A stretch of 64,000 bases of DNA. Source: UBA7236 sp035439505. GTDB taxonomy: Bacteria; Bacteroidota; Bacteroidia; Chitinophagales; BACL12. Below, piece by piece: positions 6,456 to 16,400 of this stretch. The first letter of the stretch is position 1. Each line of letters starts with the position of its first letter. The position numbers were made by a program, and so were the translations under genes. A model generated the notes under the pieces. It did not search any database and was not told the origin of the DNA. It saw only the letters and a program-made list of their open reading frames with translations. Location of the stretch: the NCBI GenBank assembly GCA_035439505.1, contig DAORKJ010000001.1:62001-126000 (forward strand), written 5' to 3'.

Positions 6456-8846
6456 TTAATGAACCATATTTTCATGTTGCATATTCATATATCTGGCGTT
6501 GTCACCATGATCCATCGTCATCATCATTTTATGCGTAAATGATTTTTCCGGTGTGCTTTGGAATACAAATGGAGTTAAAGTAATTGGAGTAAATCCTTCT
6601 GTGCCTTCTGTAACAGCAATAAACTGATTCATTGCTACATCTTTTAATACAGTTTTAATTCCGCTTGTTGGCCAGGTAATTTCGATTTGTTTAATAGCAG
6701 TAGCTTTTCCTAAACCAATTTCCTGACGTAAACTATTTGCACCGAAGCTGGAACCTTGGGTAACCCATTCGTAAATATTACGTTCTTTACCGTTTTCAAC
6801 TGTCGTAATTTTTAAACGTGCACCGCGTGCAATTTTATTAGATTTTGTTCCTGTTAAATCGATTGAAATCCAGTTGTTTTGGAAAGATGCAGGATTTTCG
6901 AATAAACAATCGTAAAATCCTGATGCTTCATAAGCACCACCCATTTGGGCGAAAATTTCAGGATAACCATCGTTATTTAAATCTGCAAATGAAATTTCGT
7001 GACCTTTTTGTAAAACGCCAACACCTGCAGCAGTTGAAACTTCCTGGTAGTATTTACCACCATCGTTGCGCAACATCCTATTTGGTGTTAAACTGCGCAT
7101 ATCAGGTTTACCTGTTCCAACATAAAAATCAATCCATCCATCCATATCAAAATCGCCATAGCTTGATCCCATTACAAGGAAGGTACGATTAGCTAATCCG
7201 GTTTTGCCGGCAATATCAGTAAATGTACCATCACCATTATTACGATATAATGCAGTTTTATCACTTTGTGTTGGTTTGCCCATATATTCAGCAGGAATAT
7301 CATTATCTGAAATATTTGCAGAATAACTAAAGTTCATAATATCTAACCAACCATCATTATCAAAATCGAAGAACCAACAAGGGAAACTAGATTCAGGACC
7401 TTGCACACCTGCTGCTTTGGTAACGTTTGTAAATTTCATTTTATTGCTGCCTTTTTTCGTATCGTTGCGGAATAAATAATTTTTAAATCCGTTAGCAGAA
7501 ATATATACGTCAGCGTCACCATCATTATCGTAATCACCGGAGGTTACACCTTTTACAAATGAGTTAACATTAATACCTGCCTCTTTAGCAATTTCACGGA
7601 ATTTACCTTTTTCATTTATCCATAATTGGCAGTCGTTAATTTTATCACCTTTACGTGAAGCTTCGTTGCCAATATATAAATCTAACCAGCCATCGTTATT
7701 AAAATCAGCCCATGTGGCAGCTTGAGAAGGACGTGTTGTCCAGATACCTACTTCGCGAGTTACATCTGTAAATGTAGAGTCACCGTTGTTGCGTAATAAC
7801 GAACTTGGTAAAATACCAAAGTTGCTATACCATGCACCACGCGAAACCCAAACGTCTAACCAACCATCATTGTTATAATCAGTTTGCTGGATCATTAATC
7901 CACCGGGATATTCATCTAAACCGGCTTTTTTCGAAATATCGTCAAATGTACCATCACCTTTATTTAATAAAAGAAAACTTCTTTCTTTTAATCCCCATCC
8001 GCAAGTGAATATGTCGATTAAATCATCATTATTAAAGTCATCGCAAATAACACCACCACACATATTTGGATTGTCTACACCTAAATCAATCGCAACATTT
8101 TTAAAACGTGGAACATCGTATTCAGATTTAAAGGATTCCGGTTTTATTAACCATTGAGAAGGAACTGCTTCAGGGTAAGTACCTAATTGCTGATAAGCAA
8201 TATTCATTAACCACATGGCAGATAAATTTTCAGGCTCATATTTTAAACAATCCGTATATGCTTTTACAGCCATTGTAGGGCCATCTTTTTTCATACTTTG
8301 AGCTGCTTTAGATAAAGGCCAAATGCAAGATTCAGCATTATGCAAACCGATACAATTCTCAACTTCACCATAACGTAAATACACTAACCCTTTGGTATAA
8401 TACCATCCGCCAAATTGAGCATCACTCAATTTTTTAAACTGAGGTGATTTTTCAAACTCATCAATTTTAGCAACAGCTTCGTTAACGCGACCACAGTTTA
8501 ATAATTGATTACACACGTCAAAATACCATTGGTATTTTCCTGTAGCGTCCTCCGGTACAGGCAATGCCAATAAACTTTCAGCAATGGCAGTATTCATAAA
8601 ACGCAAACCCGGTTTATTTACTGCATCATACACTTTATGCAGATAATCAATCATTGCCTGATTGGTGTTTTCTGTAGCTGTCCACGGAATTTCTTTGATA
8701 TCGGCAGACTGTTGTGCAGCAACTCGTTTATTATCATTGCCTTTTACGAGGGCCATGATTTTACTTTTCATAACATACGAGCCTGCTGCCAAAACAAGAA
8801 TGGCAACGCCTGAAATAATTAAAATACGTTTGGTTTTAGTAGTCAT
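6456..8846 (-). CDS. CRTAC1-family exported protein with FG-GAP/VCBS repeats and ASPIC/UnbV domain
   Basis: A 796-aa protein with an N-terminal membrane segment (residues 8-25). A helical, TPR-like region (about 55-235) holds the motif CIGLHNAESCIWPL (165-178). It is followed by a series of calcium-binding-loop FG-GAP/VCBS repeats (for example DYNNDGWLDVWV at 323, DFNNDGWLDLYIG at 381, DFDNDGWLDI at 494, DLNNDGYPEIF at 622). An ASPIC/UnbV domain spans about 660-750 (GARLKI, SLRQEIGLGKA, IEITWP). The protein ends in a Met/His-rich tail (773-796, including HKMMMTMDHGD and MNMQHENMVH). It acts outside the cytoplasm, probably as a beta-propeller surface protein; ligand unknown. It is a paralog of the gene at 8964 and follows it on the same strand 117 bp downstream. 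Confidence 0.88.
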   Translation of the reverse strand: MTTKTKRILIISGVAILVLAAGSYVMKSKIMALVKGNDNKRVAAQQSADIKEIPWTATENTNQAMIDYLHKVYDAVNKPGLRFMNTAIAESLLALPVPEDATGKYQWYFDVCNQLLNCGRVNEAVAKIDEFEKSPQFKKLSDAQFGGWYYTKGLVYLRYGEVENCIGLHNAESCIWPLSKAAQSMKKDGPTMAVKAYTDCLKYEPENLSAMWLMNIAYQQLGTYPEAVPSQWLIKPESFKSEYDVPRFKNVAIDLGVDNPNMCGGVICDDFNNDDLIDIFTCGWGLKERSFLLLNKGDGTFDDISKKAGLDEYPGGLMIQQTDYNNDGWLDVWVSRGAWYSNFGILPSSLLRNNGDSTFTDVTREVGIWTTRPSQAATWADFNNDGWLDLYIGNEASRKGDKINDCQLWINEKGKFREIAKEAGINVNSFVKGVTSGDYDNDGDADVYISANGFKNYLFRNDTKKGSNKMKFTNVTKAAGVQGPESSFPCWFFDFDNDGWLDIMNFSYSANISDNDIPAEYMGKPTQSDKTALYRNNGDGTFTDIAGKTGLANRTFLVMGSSYGDFDMDGWIDFYVGTGKPDMRSLTPNRMLRNDGGKYYQEVSTAAGVGVLQKGHEISFADLNNDGYPEIFAQMGGAYEASGFYDCLFENPASFQNNWISIDLTGTKSNKIARGARLKITTVENGKERNIYEWVTQGSSFGANSLRQEIGLGKATAIKQIEITWPTSGIKTVLKDVAMNQFIAVTEGTEGFTPITLTPFVFQSTPEKSFTHKMMMTMDHGDNARYMNMQHENMVH

Positions 8847-8963
8847 AACATTTTGATTGATAGTGCAAATTTCCGCTTTTATGAGCGGTTTGTTCGTGTT
8901 TTATGTGTTTATACAGTTAAAAGTTTTTTAACGGCACTGCAAAACTTTTGTAAATCGCAGTGC

Positions 8964-11252
8964 TTACATTTGGTGTCCATGATGCATCATCATAGTATCC
9001 ATAGGCATTGCAGCGAATTTATAACTCTTTAAAGGCAATATTTCGAAAGCGGCTTCCCCTTCCTTTATTTTGACAAATGAATTCATAGGAACACCCGTGA
9101 TAATTTGTTTGGTGTTTGGCCCCAACCAGCTAATTTCAATCGCTTTGATGGCAACTGCTTTACCTAAACCGGCTTCAAGGCGATTAGAATTTACGCCAAA
9201 ACTACCGCCATTGGTAACTTCAACATAAATGTCGCGGGTCGATTTATCTGCATTTTCTACGGTAATTTTCACTTTTGAACCCATTGCGGACTTGTTAGCT
9301 TTAACGCCTTCCAACTGTAAACTCACCCAATTATTGCCAGATTTACCCGGGTTTTCGTAAAAAGCACCCTGGAAACCGTCGCCTTCATAACCACCACCCA
9401 TATCTTCATAAACATCCTGGTCACCATCGTTATCTACATCACCAAAACCAATACCATGACCTTTTTGTAAATGTCCGAATCCACCGGAATGGGTGATATC
9501 CTGATATGATTTACCTTCATTATTTCTGAACATTCTTTTAGGAACAAGAGACGTATAGTTTGGTGTGCCTGTGCCAGAATAAATATCGAGCCAACCATCA
9601 TTATCTAAATCACCAAAACTTAAACCCATAACTGTCATAGCAACCTGCATATTCATTTCTTTGGTAACATCAGTAAAGGTGCCATCACCATTATTTTTAT
9701 AAAGAATAGAATATTCCCCTTTAACAGGTTTATTAAAATATTCTGCAGCATTGTCGTAGTCACAATTTTCTGCATCATAAGTTTGAATAGTTAAATCCTG
9801 CCAGCCATCATTATTAAAATCTAAAAATGCAACAGGGAAACTTTTAATTGGAAGACCAATTCCGGCTTCTTTCGTCACATCGGTAAATTTAATTTTACCG
9901 CCATTTTTTCCTGTATCGTTACGCAATAAAAAGTTTTCTGTTCCCTGACTGGAAATACAGATGTCCATATAACCATCGTTATTATAATCAGAAGCCGCAA
10001 CACCTTTTGCAAAACATAATATATCAGCACCTGCTTCTTTGGCAACATTTTTAAATTTGCCTTTTCCATCACTTAAAAATAATTCGCAAGGATATTTTTC
10101 TGTATCGCGGCGTGTTTCATTTCCAAAATAAATATCTAACCAGCCATCGTTATTAAAATCGGCAAATACAGAAGCTTGTGTTGGATATAAATGTTCCATT
10201 AATCCTGTTTCATATGTTACATCCGTAAAAGTGCCATCTCCATTATTGCGAATTAATGAAGCGGGTAATTTGCCAAAGTCGTTCCACCAAGCGCCTCTTG
10301 GAATTAAAATATCCATCCAGCCATCGTTATTATAATCGGCGCATTTCATATCTAAACCACCTGTAATTCCTTTCAGTGTAGAAGATTCAGTTACATCTTT
10401 AAATGTCCCATCGCCATTATTAAACATGACCTTTACCTGTTCATCTAAAAACCAACCTGAAGCGATAATATCGAGGTTGCCATCATTATTAAAATCTTCA
10501 ACACAAACACCACCTGATGCAGTAATAAAATCTATTCCTAAATTTCCCGCGATATTTACGAAACGTCCGATGTCGTATGATGATTTAAATTCTTCAGGAT
10601 TAATTCTGTATTCGGCAGGAACACCATTCGGATATTGACCTAAATTCATATAGGCAATGTTTAACAAAAACATTGATGTTAAATCATCCGGATTTTCTTT
10701 CAGAATTTCTAACCATAAATTAACAGCCACTTTTGTTGGGTCTGTTACCTGATACCAACCACCTTGTTGAATAGGAAAAATACAAGATTCAGCAGTGTGT
10801 AATGCAATACAATTTTTTTGTTCACCTAAACGCATATAAGCGACTGCTTTCATGTATTTAATTTCATCAAGCAAATCACCTTTAATTTTTTCCGCTTCTG
10901 CTTTTTTTATGGCTTCATCGTATGCAGCAATTGATTTTTCTGTCATCCCAGCAAATAACCATTCATCTCCAATAGCCTTTTTCCATTCTACATATTTTTT
11001 CGCCTCTTTTGGTGGGGTAGCTTTTTCAAAATCTGTTGCACGAATACTGCTTGCAAAACGATTTTTTGGATGTTTAAAATAAATATTATTGCAGTCAGCC
11101 AAATACTTCGCCATTGCTTCGTTGTTTGGCAGTTGTGTATCATACACAATAGTGTTTTGTGCAAATTCACGTTGTTTTTTTTCTTTTCCGCAACCGGTAA
11201 CTGTAAGAATTGATGCAGTAATTAAGATAAAAAACGCGGACAGTCTGTTCAT
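8964..11252 (-). CDS. CRTAC1-family lipoprotein with FG-GAP/VCBS repeats and ASPIC/UnbV domain
   Basis: A 762-aa predicted lipoprotein (TVTGC, Cys 21). It has the same domain order as the 6456-8846 product: a TPR-like N-terminal region with CIALHTAESCIFPI (148-161), FG-GAP/VCBS loops such as DFNNDGNLDI and DYNNDGWMDILIP, then an ASPIC/UnbV domain near the C-terminus (NSNRLEAGLGKA, IEISWLG). It ends in a short Met/His-rich tail, MPMDTMMMHHGHQM. The paralog differs mainly in its membrane anchor. A minus-strand TAACTTTG promoter element at 11285-11278 lies 25 bp upstream, so this gene probably heads the pair; the second gene may be read through the 117-bp gap or have its own promoter. Function unknown. 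Confidence 0.88.
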   Translation of the reverse strand: MNRLSAFFILITASILTVTGCGKEKKQREFAQNTIVYDTQLPNNEAMAKYLADCNNIYFKHPKNRFASSIRATDFEKATPPKEAKKYVEWKKAIGDEWLFAGMTEKSIAAYDEAIKKAEAEKIKGDLLDEIKYMKAVAYMRLGEQKNCIALHTAESCIFPIQQGGWYQVTDPTKVAVNLWLEILKENPDDLTSMFLLNIAYMNLGQYPNGVPAEYRINPEEFKSSYDIGRFVNIAGNLGIDFITASGGVCVEDFNNDGNLDIIASGWFLDEQVKVMFNNGDGTFKDVTESSTLKGITGGLDMKCADYNNDGWMDILIPRGAWWNDFGKLPASLIRNNGDGTFTDVTYETGLMEHLYPTQASVFADFNNDGWLDIYFGNETRRDTEKYPCELFLSDGKGKFKNVAKEAGADILCFAKGVAASDYNNDGYMDICISSQGTENFLLRNDTGKNGGKIKFTDVTKEAGIGLPIKSFPVAFLDFNNDGWQDLTIQTYDAENCDYDNAAEYFNKPVKGEYSILYKNNGDGTFTDVTKEMNMQVAMTVMGLSFGDLDNDGWLDIYSGTGTPNYTSLVPKRMFRNNEGKSYQDITHSGGFGHLQKGHGIGFGDVDNDGDQDVYEDMGGGYEGDGFQGAFYENPGKSGNNWVSLQLEGVKANKSAMGSKVKITVENADKSTRDIYVEVTNGGSFGVNSNRLEAGLGKAVAIKAIEISWLGPNTKQIITGVPMNSFVKIKEGEAAFEILPLKSYKFAAMPMDTMMMHHGHQM

Positions 11253-11277
11253 ATAGGAGTCTTTTTTAAAATCGCTG

Positions 11278-11285
11278 CAAAGTTA
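11278..11285 (-). promoter_or_regulatory. -7 element (TAACTTTG) of the CRTAC1 lipoprotein gene
   Basis: An exact TAnnTTTG match followed by C, 25 bp upstream of the start at 11252. No TTG is seen at the ideal -33 spacing. Confidence 0.5.
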
Positions 11286-11498
11286 CCGCTAAATAAGCCG
11301 GTAAACTAGGTTTTATCAAAGATTTAAATAGCTTTTACAAATTACACAAATTGCCTTTTGACTAGTGCAATCAGGTTGAATTTAAATTATAACTATTTGT
11401 TAATCAAGTTATTATATATTAATAATAAATTCATATACAAAAAGTATTCCAAATCATGGCCCCAATTTCAACAGCCTGTTCAATCCAAAAATAAACAC

Positions 11499-11506
11499 TA
11501 ACTTTC
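11499..11506 (+). promoter_or_regulatory. Possible -7 element of panB (TAACTTTC)
   Basis: One mismatch to TAnnTTTG, 22 bp upstream of the panB ATG. The position is typical, but the match is imperfect. Confidence 0.35.
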
Positions 11507-11528
11507 GCCCGAATAAACAACAAAGACT

Positions 11529-12356
11529 ATGTCTGCAGCAACTCCCGATTTTGGCAAAGTGAAACGTGTAACAGTGCATACCCTTCAGGAAATGAAGGAG
11601 CATGGGGTGAAAATTTCGATGTTAACCGCTTATGATTTCAGTATGGCTAAAATATTGGATGATGCGGGTGTGGACGTGATATTGGTTGGCGACAGTGCTT
11701 CCAATGTTATGGCGGGACATGAAACTACGTTGCCTATTACGCTTGACCAGATGATTTACCATGCTTCCAGTGTGGTGAGGGCAATTGAACGTTGTTTGGT
11801 AGTGGTAGATTTACCTTTTGGTTCCTATCAGGGTAATTCGAAAGTGGCACTCGATTCTACAATACGTATCATGAAAGAATCCGGTGCGCATGCGGTTAAG
11901 TTAGAAGGCGGTCGCGAAGTAAAAGAATCGGTTGAACGCATTCTGAGTGCCGGGATTCCTGTGATGGGACATCTTGGGCTTACTCCACAGTCGATTTATA
12001 AATTCGGCACTTATACGGTTCGTGCGACTGAAGAAGATGAAGCGGCTAAGTTGTGTGAGGATGCAGATTTATTACAAAAATTAGGTTGTTTCTCGATAGT
12101 CCTGGAAAAAATACCTGCAAGTCTGGGCGAAAAAGTTGCCAAACAATTACATATTCCGGTTATTGGTATTGGTGCCGGTGGTAAAGTTGATGGTCAGGTT
12201 TTAGTGATGCATGATATGCTTGGTATCACCAAAGAATTTAAACCGCGTTTTTTAAGGCGTTATTTAAATTTGTATGACGACATCAAAAAAGGAGTTGGTC
12301 AATATATCAACGACGTAAAAACCAACGACTTCCCGAATGAGATGGAAGAGTATTGA
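11529..12356 (+). CDS. panB: 3-methyl-2-oxobutanoate hydroxymethyltransferase
   Basis: A 275-aa cytosolic enzyme of normal family length. It transfers a hydroxymethyl group from 5,10-methylenetetrahydrofolate to 2-oxoisovalerate, giving ketopantoate, the first committed step towards pantothenate and coenzyme A. Visible family blocks are ISMLTAYDFSMAKILDDAGV near the N-terminus, the metal-binding VGDSASNV, AVKLEGG, GHLGLTPQS, IVLEKIP with the catalytic Glu, and IPVIGIGAGGKVDGQVLV. It is a single gene facing the pyruvate oxidoreductase gene convergently; no other pan gene is in the window. Confidence 0.96.
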   Translation: MSAATPDFGKVKRVTVHTLQEMKEHGVKISMLTAYDFSMAKILDDAGVDVILVGDSASNVMAGHETTLPITLDQMIYHASSVVRAIERCLVVVDLPFGSYQGNSKVALDSTIRIMKESGAHAVKLEGGREVKESVERILSAGIPVMGHLGLTPQSIYKFGTYTVRATEEDEAAKLCEDADLLQKLGCFSIVLEKIPASLGEKVAKQLHIPVIGIGAGGKVDGQVLVMHDMLGITKEFKPRFLRRYLNLYDDIKKGVGQYINDVKTNDFPNEMEEY

Positions 12357-12376
12357 TAATTAAATTTTTGGTTCTC

Positions 12377-12428
12377 GCGGAAAAAGGGAGTTAGCGGAAA
12401 AAACTAATCCCCGTAACTTCCCTTCTTC
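12377..12428. terminator. Possible bidirectional terminator between panB and nifJ
   Basis: An imperfect inverted repeat (aaagggagttagcgg / ccgtaacttccctt, one bulge) in the 87-bp convergent gap. T-runs are poor, so this is tentative. Confidence 0.35.
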
Positions 12429-12443
12429 CCGCCTTCCCGGCAA

Positions 12444-15400
12444 TCACAGCCCTTTTAATAAATTCAATCGCTCATACCTATCATGAATATCATGCTCCGC
12501 TTCATGTAAAAATGTATCAGCCAGTTCCGCATCTTTTGCTTTAATTAAATTAAACCGGTTTTCATTATACATAAATTCACCTAAAGGCAATGTTGGCGCT
12601 TTTGAATCTAACACAAAACGTTCCCCTTTTGCTTTCAACGGATTATATCTAAACAAAGGCCAATAACCTGAATTCACCGCATTTTTTTGCTGGTCGTTAC
12701 CATGACACATATCATAACCATGAGCAATACAATGACTGTATGCAATTATTATGGATGGTCCCGGATACGCTTCAGCTTCCTGTATTGTTTTTACGGTATG
12801 CATATCGTTAGCACCCATGGCAATTTGTGCTACATAAGCTTTTCCATGTGCAATAGCCTGCAATGCTAAATCTTTTTTACCGGTACGTTTTCCATTTATC
12901 GAAAATTTCGCACTTGCCCCTAATGGCGAGGCTTTGGATTTTTGTCCACCGGTGTTAGAATACACTTCTGTATCCAACACAAAAATATTGACATTTTCGC
13001 CGGTTGATAACACATGGTCTAAACCGCTAAATCCGATATCGTAAGCCCAACCATCACCACCAATAATCCAGATAGATTTTTCAGCCAGAAAATCAGCGAG
13101 TTGTAATAATATTTTTGCATTGATATGATTAATATCGCGCAATTTCTTTTTCAATTCTATAATATCTTTTTTCTGATTTTTAATTGCACTTTCATCAGTT
13201 TCATGTACCGCTAAAATATTATCTGCCAACCCCTCACCTACTTCTTCACGCATTTCCGATAATAATTGTCTGGCAATTTCACGTTTTTTATCTGTTGCCA
13301 GTTTAATGCCCAATCCAAATTCAGCATTATCTTCAAACAACGAATTTGCCCAGGCAGGCCCTTCCCCTTCATTATTTTGCGACCAAGGTGTGGTTGGTAA
13401 ATTACCGCCAAAAATAGATGAACAACCAGTTGCATTGGCAACAATCATCCTTTCACCAAATAATTGAGTGAGTAATTTTAAATAAGGTGTTTCACCACAT
13501 CCGGCACAGGCACCTGAGAATTCAAATAATGGTTGTAAAAACTGTGTACCTTTTACGGTATTTTTATTTACTCTTGTTCTGTCGATATCCGGTAATGATA
13601 AAAAGAAATCCCAATTCTCGCGTTCAGGTTCAACCAATTCCATTTTATCAACCATATTAATTGCCTTATGACCCGGCTGAGTTTTACTTTCTATAGGACA
13701 ATATTCCACACATAAATTACATCCTGTGCAATCTTCTACACTCACTTGTAATGTATAAGCTTCATGGTCTTTAAAAAATTCTTTTCCTATTGGGTCAACA
13801 TATTTAAATGTTGTAGGAGCATGTTGTAATTCTTCTTTTTCATATACTTTACAACGAATGGCAGCGTGCGGACAAATGAGGAAACATTTACCACATTGTG
13901 AACATAAATCTGCATCCCAAACCGGAACATTTTCTGCAATATTTCGTTTTTCGAATTTGGTTGTTCCTGAAGGATATAATCCATCGACAGGAAAAGCGCT
14001 AACCGGTAAACCATCGCCTTCTCCGGCAATAATTTTCGCCAATACCGATTTAACAAAATCAGGTGAATTATCCGGAACAGGAGCGTCTATTTGAATTTTC
14101 CCAATTGCATATTGTGCATAATGTAATTCAAATAAATTTTCCAGTGTTTTATCTACCGCTTCATAATTTTTTTGAACTACCTTCTCCCCTTTTTTATAAT
14201 AAGATTCATAAATAGCTGCTTTTATTTTACCAATAGCCACCTCTTTTGGCATTACATTACTAATGGCAAAAAAACATGTTTGTAAAATAGTATTAATACG
14301 CGAACCCATGCCGGTTTCTTTTGCTACAGCGGTTGCATTAATTACGTATAATTTTAATTGTTTATGAATAATTTCCTCTTGAATTTTTTCAGGCAACATC
14401 GACCATACTTCATCTTTCGGATAAGGTGCATTTAACAAAAATGTTGCACCCTGTTCTGCATCCTTCAAGATGTCGTATTTTTTCATGTAATTAAAATGAT
14501 GGCATGCAATGAAATTGGCAGAATTAATCAAATAAGTAGAACGAATTGGTTCTTTGCCTGCACGCAGATGAGAAACAGTTAAACTGCCGGATTTTTTCGA
14601 ATCATATACAAAATACCCCTGCACATAATCACCGGTTACGTCTCCAATAATTTTAATGGAATTTTTATTTGCACTTACAGTTCCATCAGCACCTAATCCG
14701 AAAAATAATCCGCGGAAATAATGTTGAGCTTCTAATGAAAAACTTTGATCAACTGCTAAACTGGTATTGGTAACATCATCGTTAATTCCAATAGTGAAAT
14801 GATTTTTAGGTTTTGGCGCATCCAGCTCATCAAATACTGCTTTTACCATAGCTGCATTAAATTCTTTTGAGGCTAATCCATAACGTCCGCCAATAATTTT
14901 TGGAGTTGCAGCATCCCATCCTTCATTAAAGGCGTTAATTACATCTAAATAAAGTGGTTCGCCTATTGCACCCGGTTCTTTACAACGATCTAAAACAGCT
15001 ATTTTTTTAACTGATTTAGGAACTGCCTGAATGAATGAAGCGATATAAAATGGACGGAATAAACGAATGGTGAGCACACCGGTTTTTTGGCCGTTTGCAT
15101 TTAAATAATCGACCACTTCATGAACAGCACCGGAACCGGAGCCCATGATGATGATTATTTTTTCTGCATCTTCAGCACCATAATATTCATATAATTTGTA
15201 TTTGCGTCCGGTGAGTTGTGCAAATTGTTGCATAGTTTGTTCCACCACAAATGGCACATTTAAATAATATTTATTGGCAGCTTCGCGACTTTGGAAAAAT
15301 ACATCCGGATTTTGTGCAGTTCCTTTAATAAAAGGATTAGCAGGATTTAATGAGCGGCGGCGATGTGCCATCACATCATCCAGGTTTATCATTTTGCGAA

Positions 15401-16025
15401 TAACACTATCCGGAATTATTTCCACTTCAGTTAATTCATGAGAAGTGCGGAATCCATCAAAAATATTTAAAAAAGGAATGCGTGATTTTAATGTAGCGGA
15501 CTGTGCAATTAATGCCATATCCATTGCCTCTTGGGCATTGTTGCCAAACAGCATGGAGAAACCGGTTGAACGGCATGCCATAACATCACTATGGTCACCA
15601 AAAATGGATAAAGCATGCGTAGCTAATGCTCTTGCTGCAATATGAAATACAGTAGGTGTTAACTCACCTGCAATTTTATACATATTGGGAATCATCAGTA
15701 ATAAACCCTGTGAACAGGTAAAAGTAGTAGACAAAGCCCCACCTGTTAATGCACCGTGAATGGCACCTGCAGCACCGGCTTCACTTTGCATTTCGATAAC
15801 TTTAGGTACTTGCCCATAAATATTGGTGAGCTCTTTTGACGACCATTCATCTGCAAATTCACCCATTGCCGATGAAGGTGTAATGGGATAAATTGCACAA
15901 ATTTCATTGGTTTTATAAGCAATGGTAGCAGCTGCTTCATTGCCATCCATAATATCGCGAACCGGTGATTCTATCTCATTTTGAGCAGTTTCAATTGGTT
16001 TTACTGTTTCAAGTATGTCTGACAT
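12444..16025 (-). CDS. nifJ: Pyruvate:ferredoxin (flavodoxin) oxidoreductase
   Basis: A 1193-aa single-chain enzyme with the full set of fused domains. It oxidatively decarboxylates pyruvate with CoA to acetyl-CoA and CO2, passing electrons to ferredoxin or flavodoxin. Visible parts are the N-terminal domain with YPITPSSAMGE, the CoA/core domains, two 4Fe-4S motifs (CSQCGKCFLICP from Cys 708, and CTGCNLCVEYCP near 764), the proximal-cluster CAGCGETPYLKLL, and the thiamine-diphosphate site GDGWAYDIGFSG near residue 990 followed by DTEVYSNTGGQKSKA. It indicates at least some low-potential or anaerobic metabolism. The gene stands alone. Confidence 0.96.
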   Translation of the reverse strand: MSDILETVKPIETAQNEIESPVRDIMDGNEAAATIAYKTNEICAIYPITPSSAMGEFADEWSSKELTNIYGQVPKVIEMQSEAGAAGAIHGALTGGALSTTFTCSQGLLLMIPNMYKIAGELTPTVFHIAARALATHALSIFGDHSDVMACRSTGFSMLFGNNAQEAMDMALIAQSATLKSRIPFLNIFDGFRTSHELTEVEIIPDSVIRKMINLDDVMAHRRRSLNPANPFIKGTAQNPDVFFQSREAANKYYLNVPFVVEQTMQQFAQLTGRKYKLYEYYGAEDAEKIIIIMGSGSGAVHEVVDYLNANGQKTGVLTIRLFRPFYIASFIQAVPKSVKKIAVLDRCKEPGAIGEPLYLDVINAFNEGWDAATPKIIGGRYGLASKEFNAAMVKAVFDELDAPKPKNHFTIGINDDVTNTSLAVDQSFSLEAQHYFRGLFFGLGADGTVSANKNSIKIIGDVTGDYVQGYFVYDSKKSGSLTVSHLRAGKEPIRSTYLINSANFIACHHFNYMKKYDILKDAEQGATFLLNAPYPKDEVWSMLPEKIQEEIIHKQLKLYVINATAVAKETGMGSRINTILQTCFFAISNVMPKEVAIGKIKAAIYESYYKKGEKVVQKNYEAVDKTLENLFELHYAQYAIGKIQIDAPVPDNSPDFVKSVLAKIIAGEGDGLPVSAFPVDGLYPSGTTKFEKRNIAENVPVWDADLCSQCGKCFLICPHAAIRCKVYEKEELQHAPTTFKYVDPIGKEFFKDHEAYTLQVSVEDCTGCNLCVEYCPIESKTQPGHKAINMVDKMELVEPERENWDFFLSLPDIDRTRVNKNTVKGTQFLQPLFEFSGACAGCGETPYLKLLTQLFGERMIVANATGCSSIFGGNLPTTPWSQNNEGEGPAWANSLFEDNAEFGLGIKLATDKKREIARQLLSEMREEVGEGLADNILAVHETDESAIKNQKKDIIELKKKLRDINHINAKILLQLADFLAEKSIWIIGGDGWAYDIGFSGLDHVLSTGENVNIFVLDTEVYSNTGGQKSKASPLGASAKFSINGKRTGKKDLALQAIAHGKAYVAQIAMGANDMHTVKTIQEAEAYPGPSIIIAYSHCIAHGYDMCHGNDQQKNAVNSGYWPLFRYNPLKAKGERFVLDSKAPTLPLGEFMYNENRFNLIKAKDAELADTFLHEAEHDIHDRYERLNLLKGL

Positions 16026-16400
16026 AATTTACGATTTTGGTGGTTAAATTACGGGCTGACCCGAAATTGAAGTAAACCTCTCAAGAAATCAGTTTACACC
16101 ACATGACAGACGTCATTTACGGAGGTGATAAAAGTCAATCCGGAGACAAATGGTATATGAAAATGGAATAAAACCTATGGCTTTTGGAGGATTGCGAAGT
16201 AGGCCAAATTCAGCTTCCAATTTTATGTCAAAACAACATAAGTTGCACTACTAAATCAGGTGTTATAGATTTAACTTTAGGAATAGTTCAGAAATTAAAT
16301 TACAAATACCTTGACACCCTTATGAGCATTTACTACTTATTATTTTTTCAACCATAAAGTCTCACAAAAGCAACAAATTAAATGATAAAACAAAAATAAA
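16026..16400. other. Intergenic region, nothing recognised
   Basis: 375 bp between the start of the pyruvate oxidoreductase gene and the stop of the thioesterase gene, both on the minus strand. It must hold the oxidoreductase promoter, but I found no clean TAnnTTTG, hairpin or RNA gene. Confidence 0.5.

Noticed and set aside
13858..14094. Plus-strand open frame inside nifJ
   Set aside because: It is a shadow of the conserved ferredoxin-domain coding frame on the other strand.
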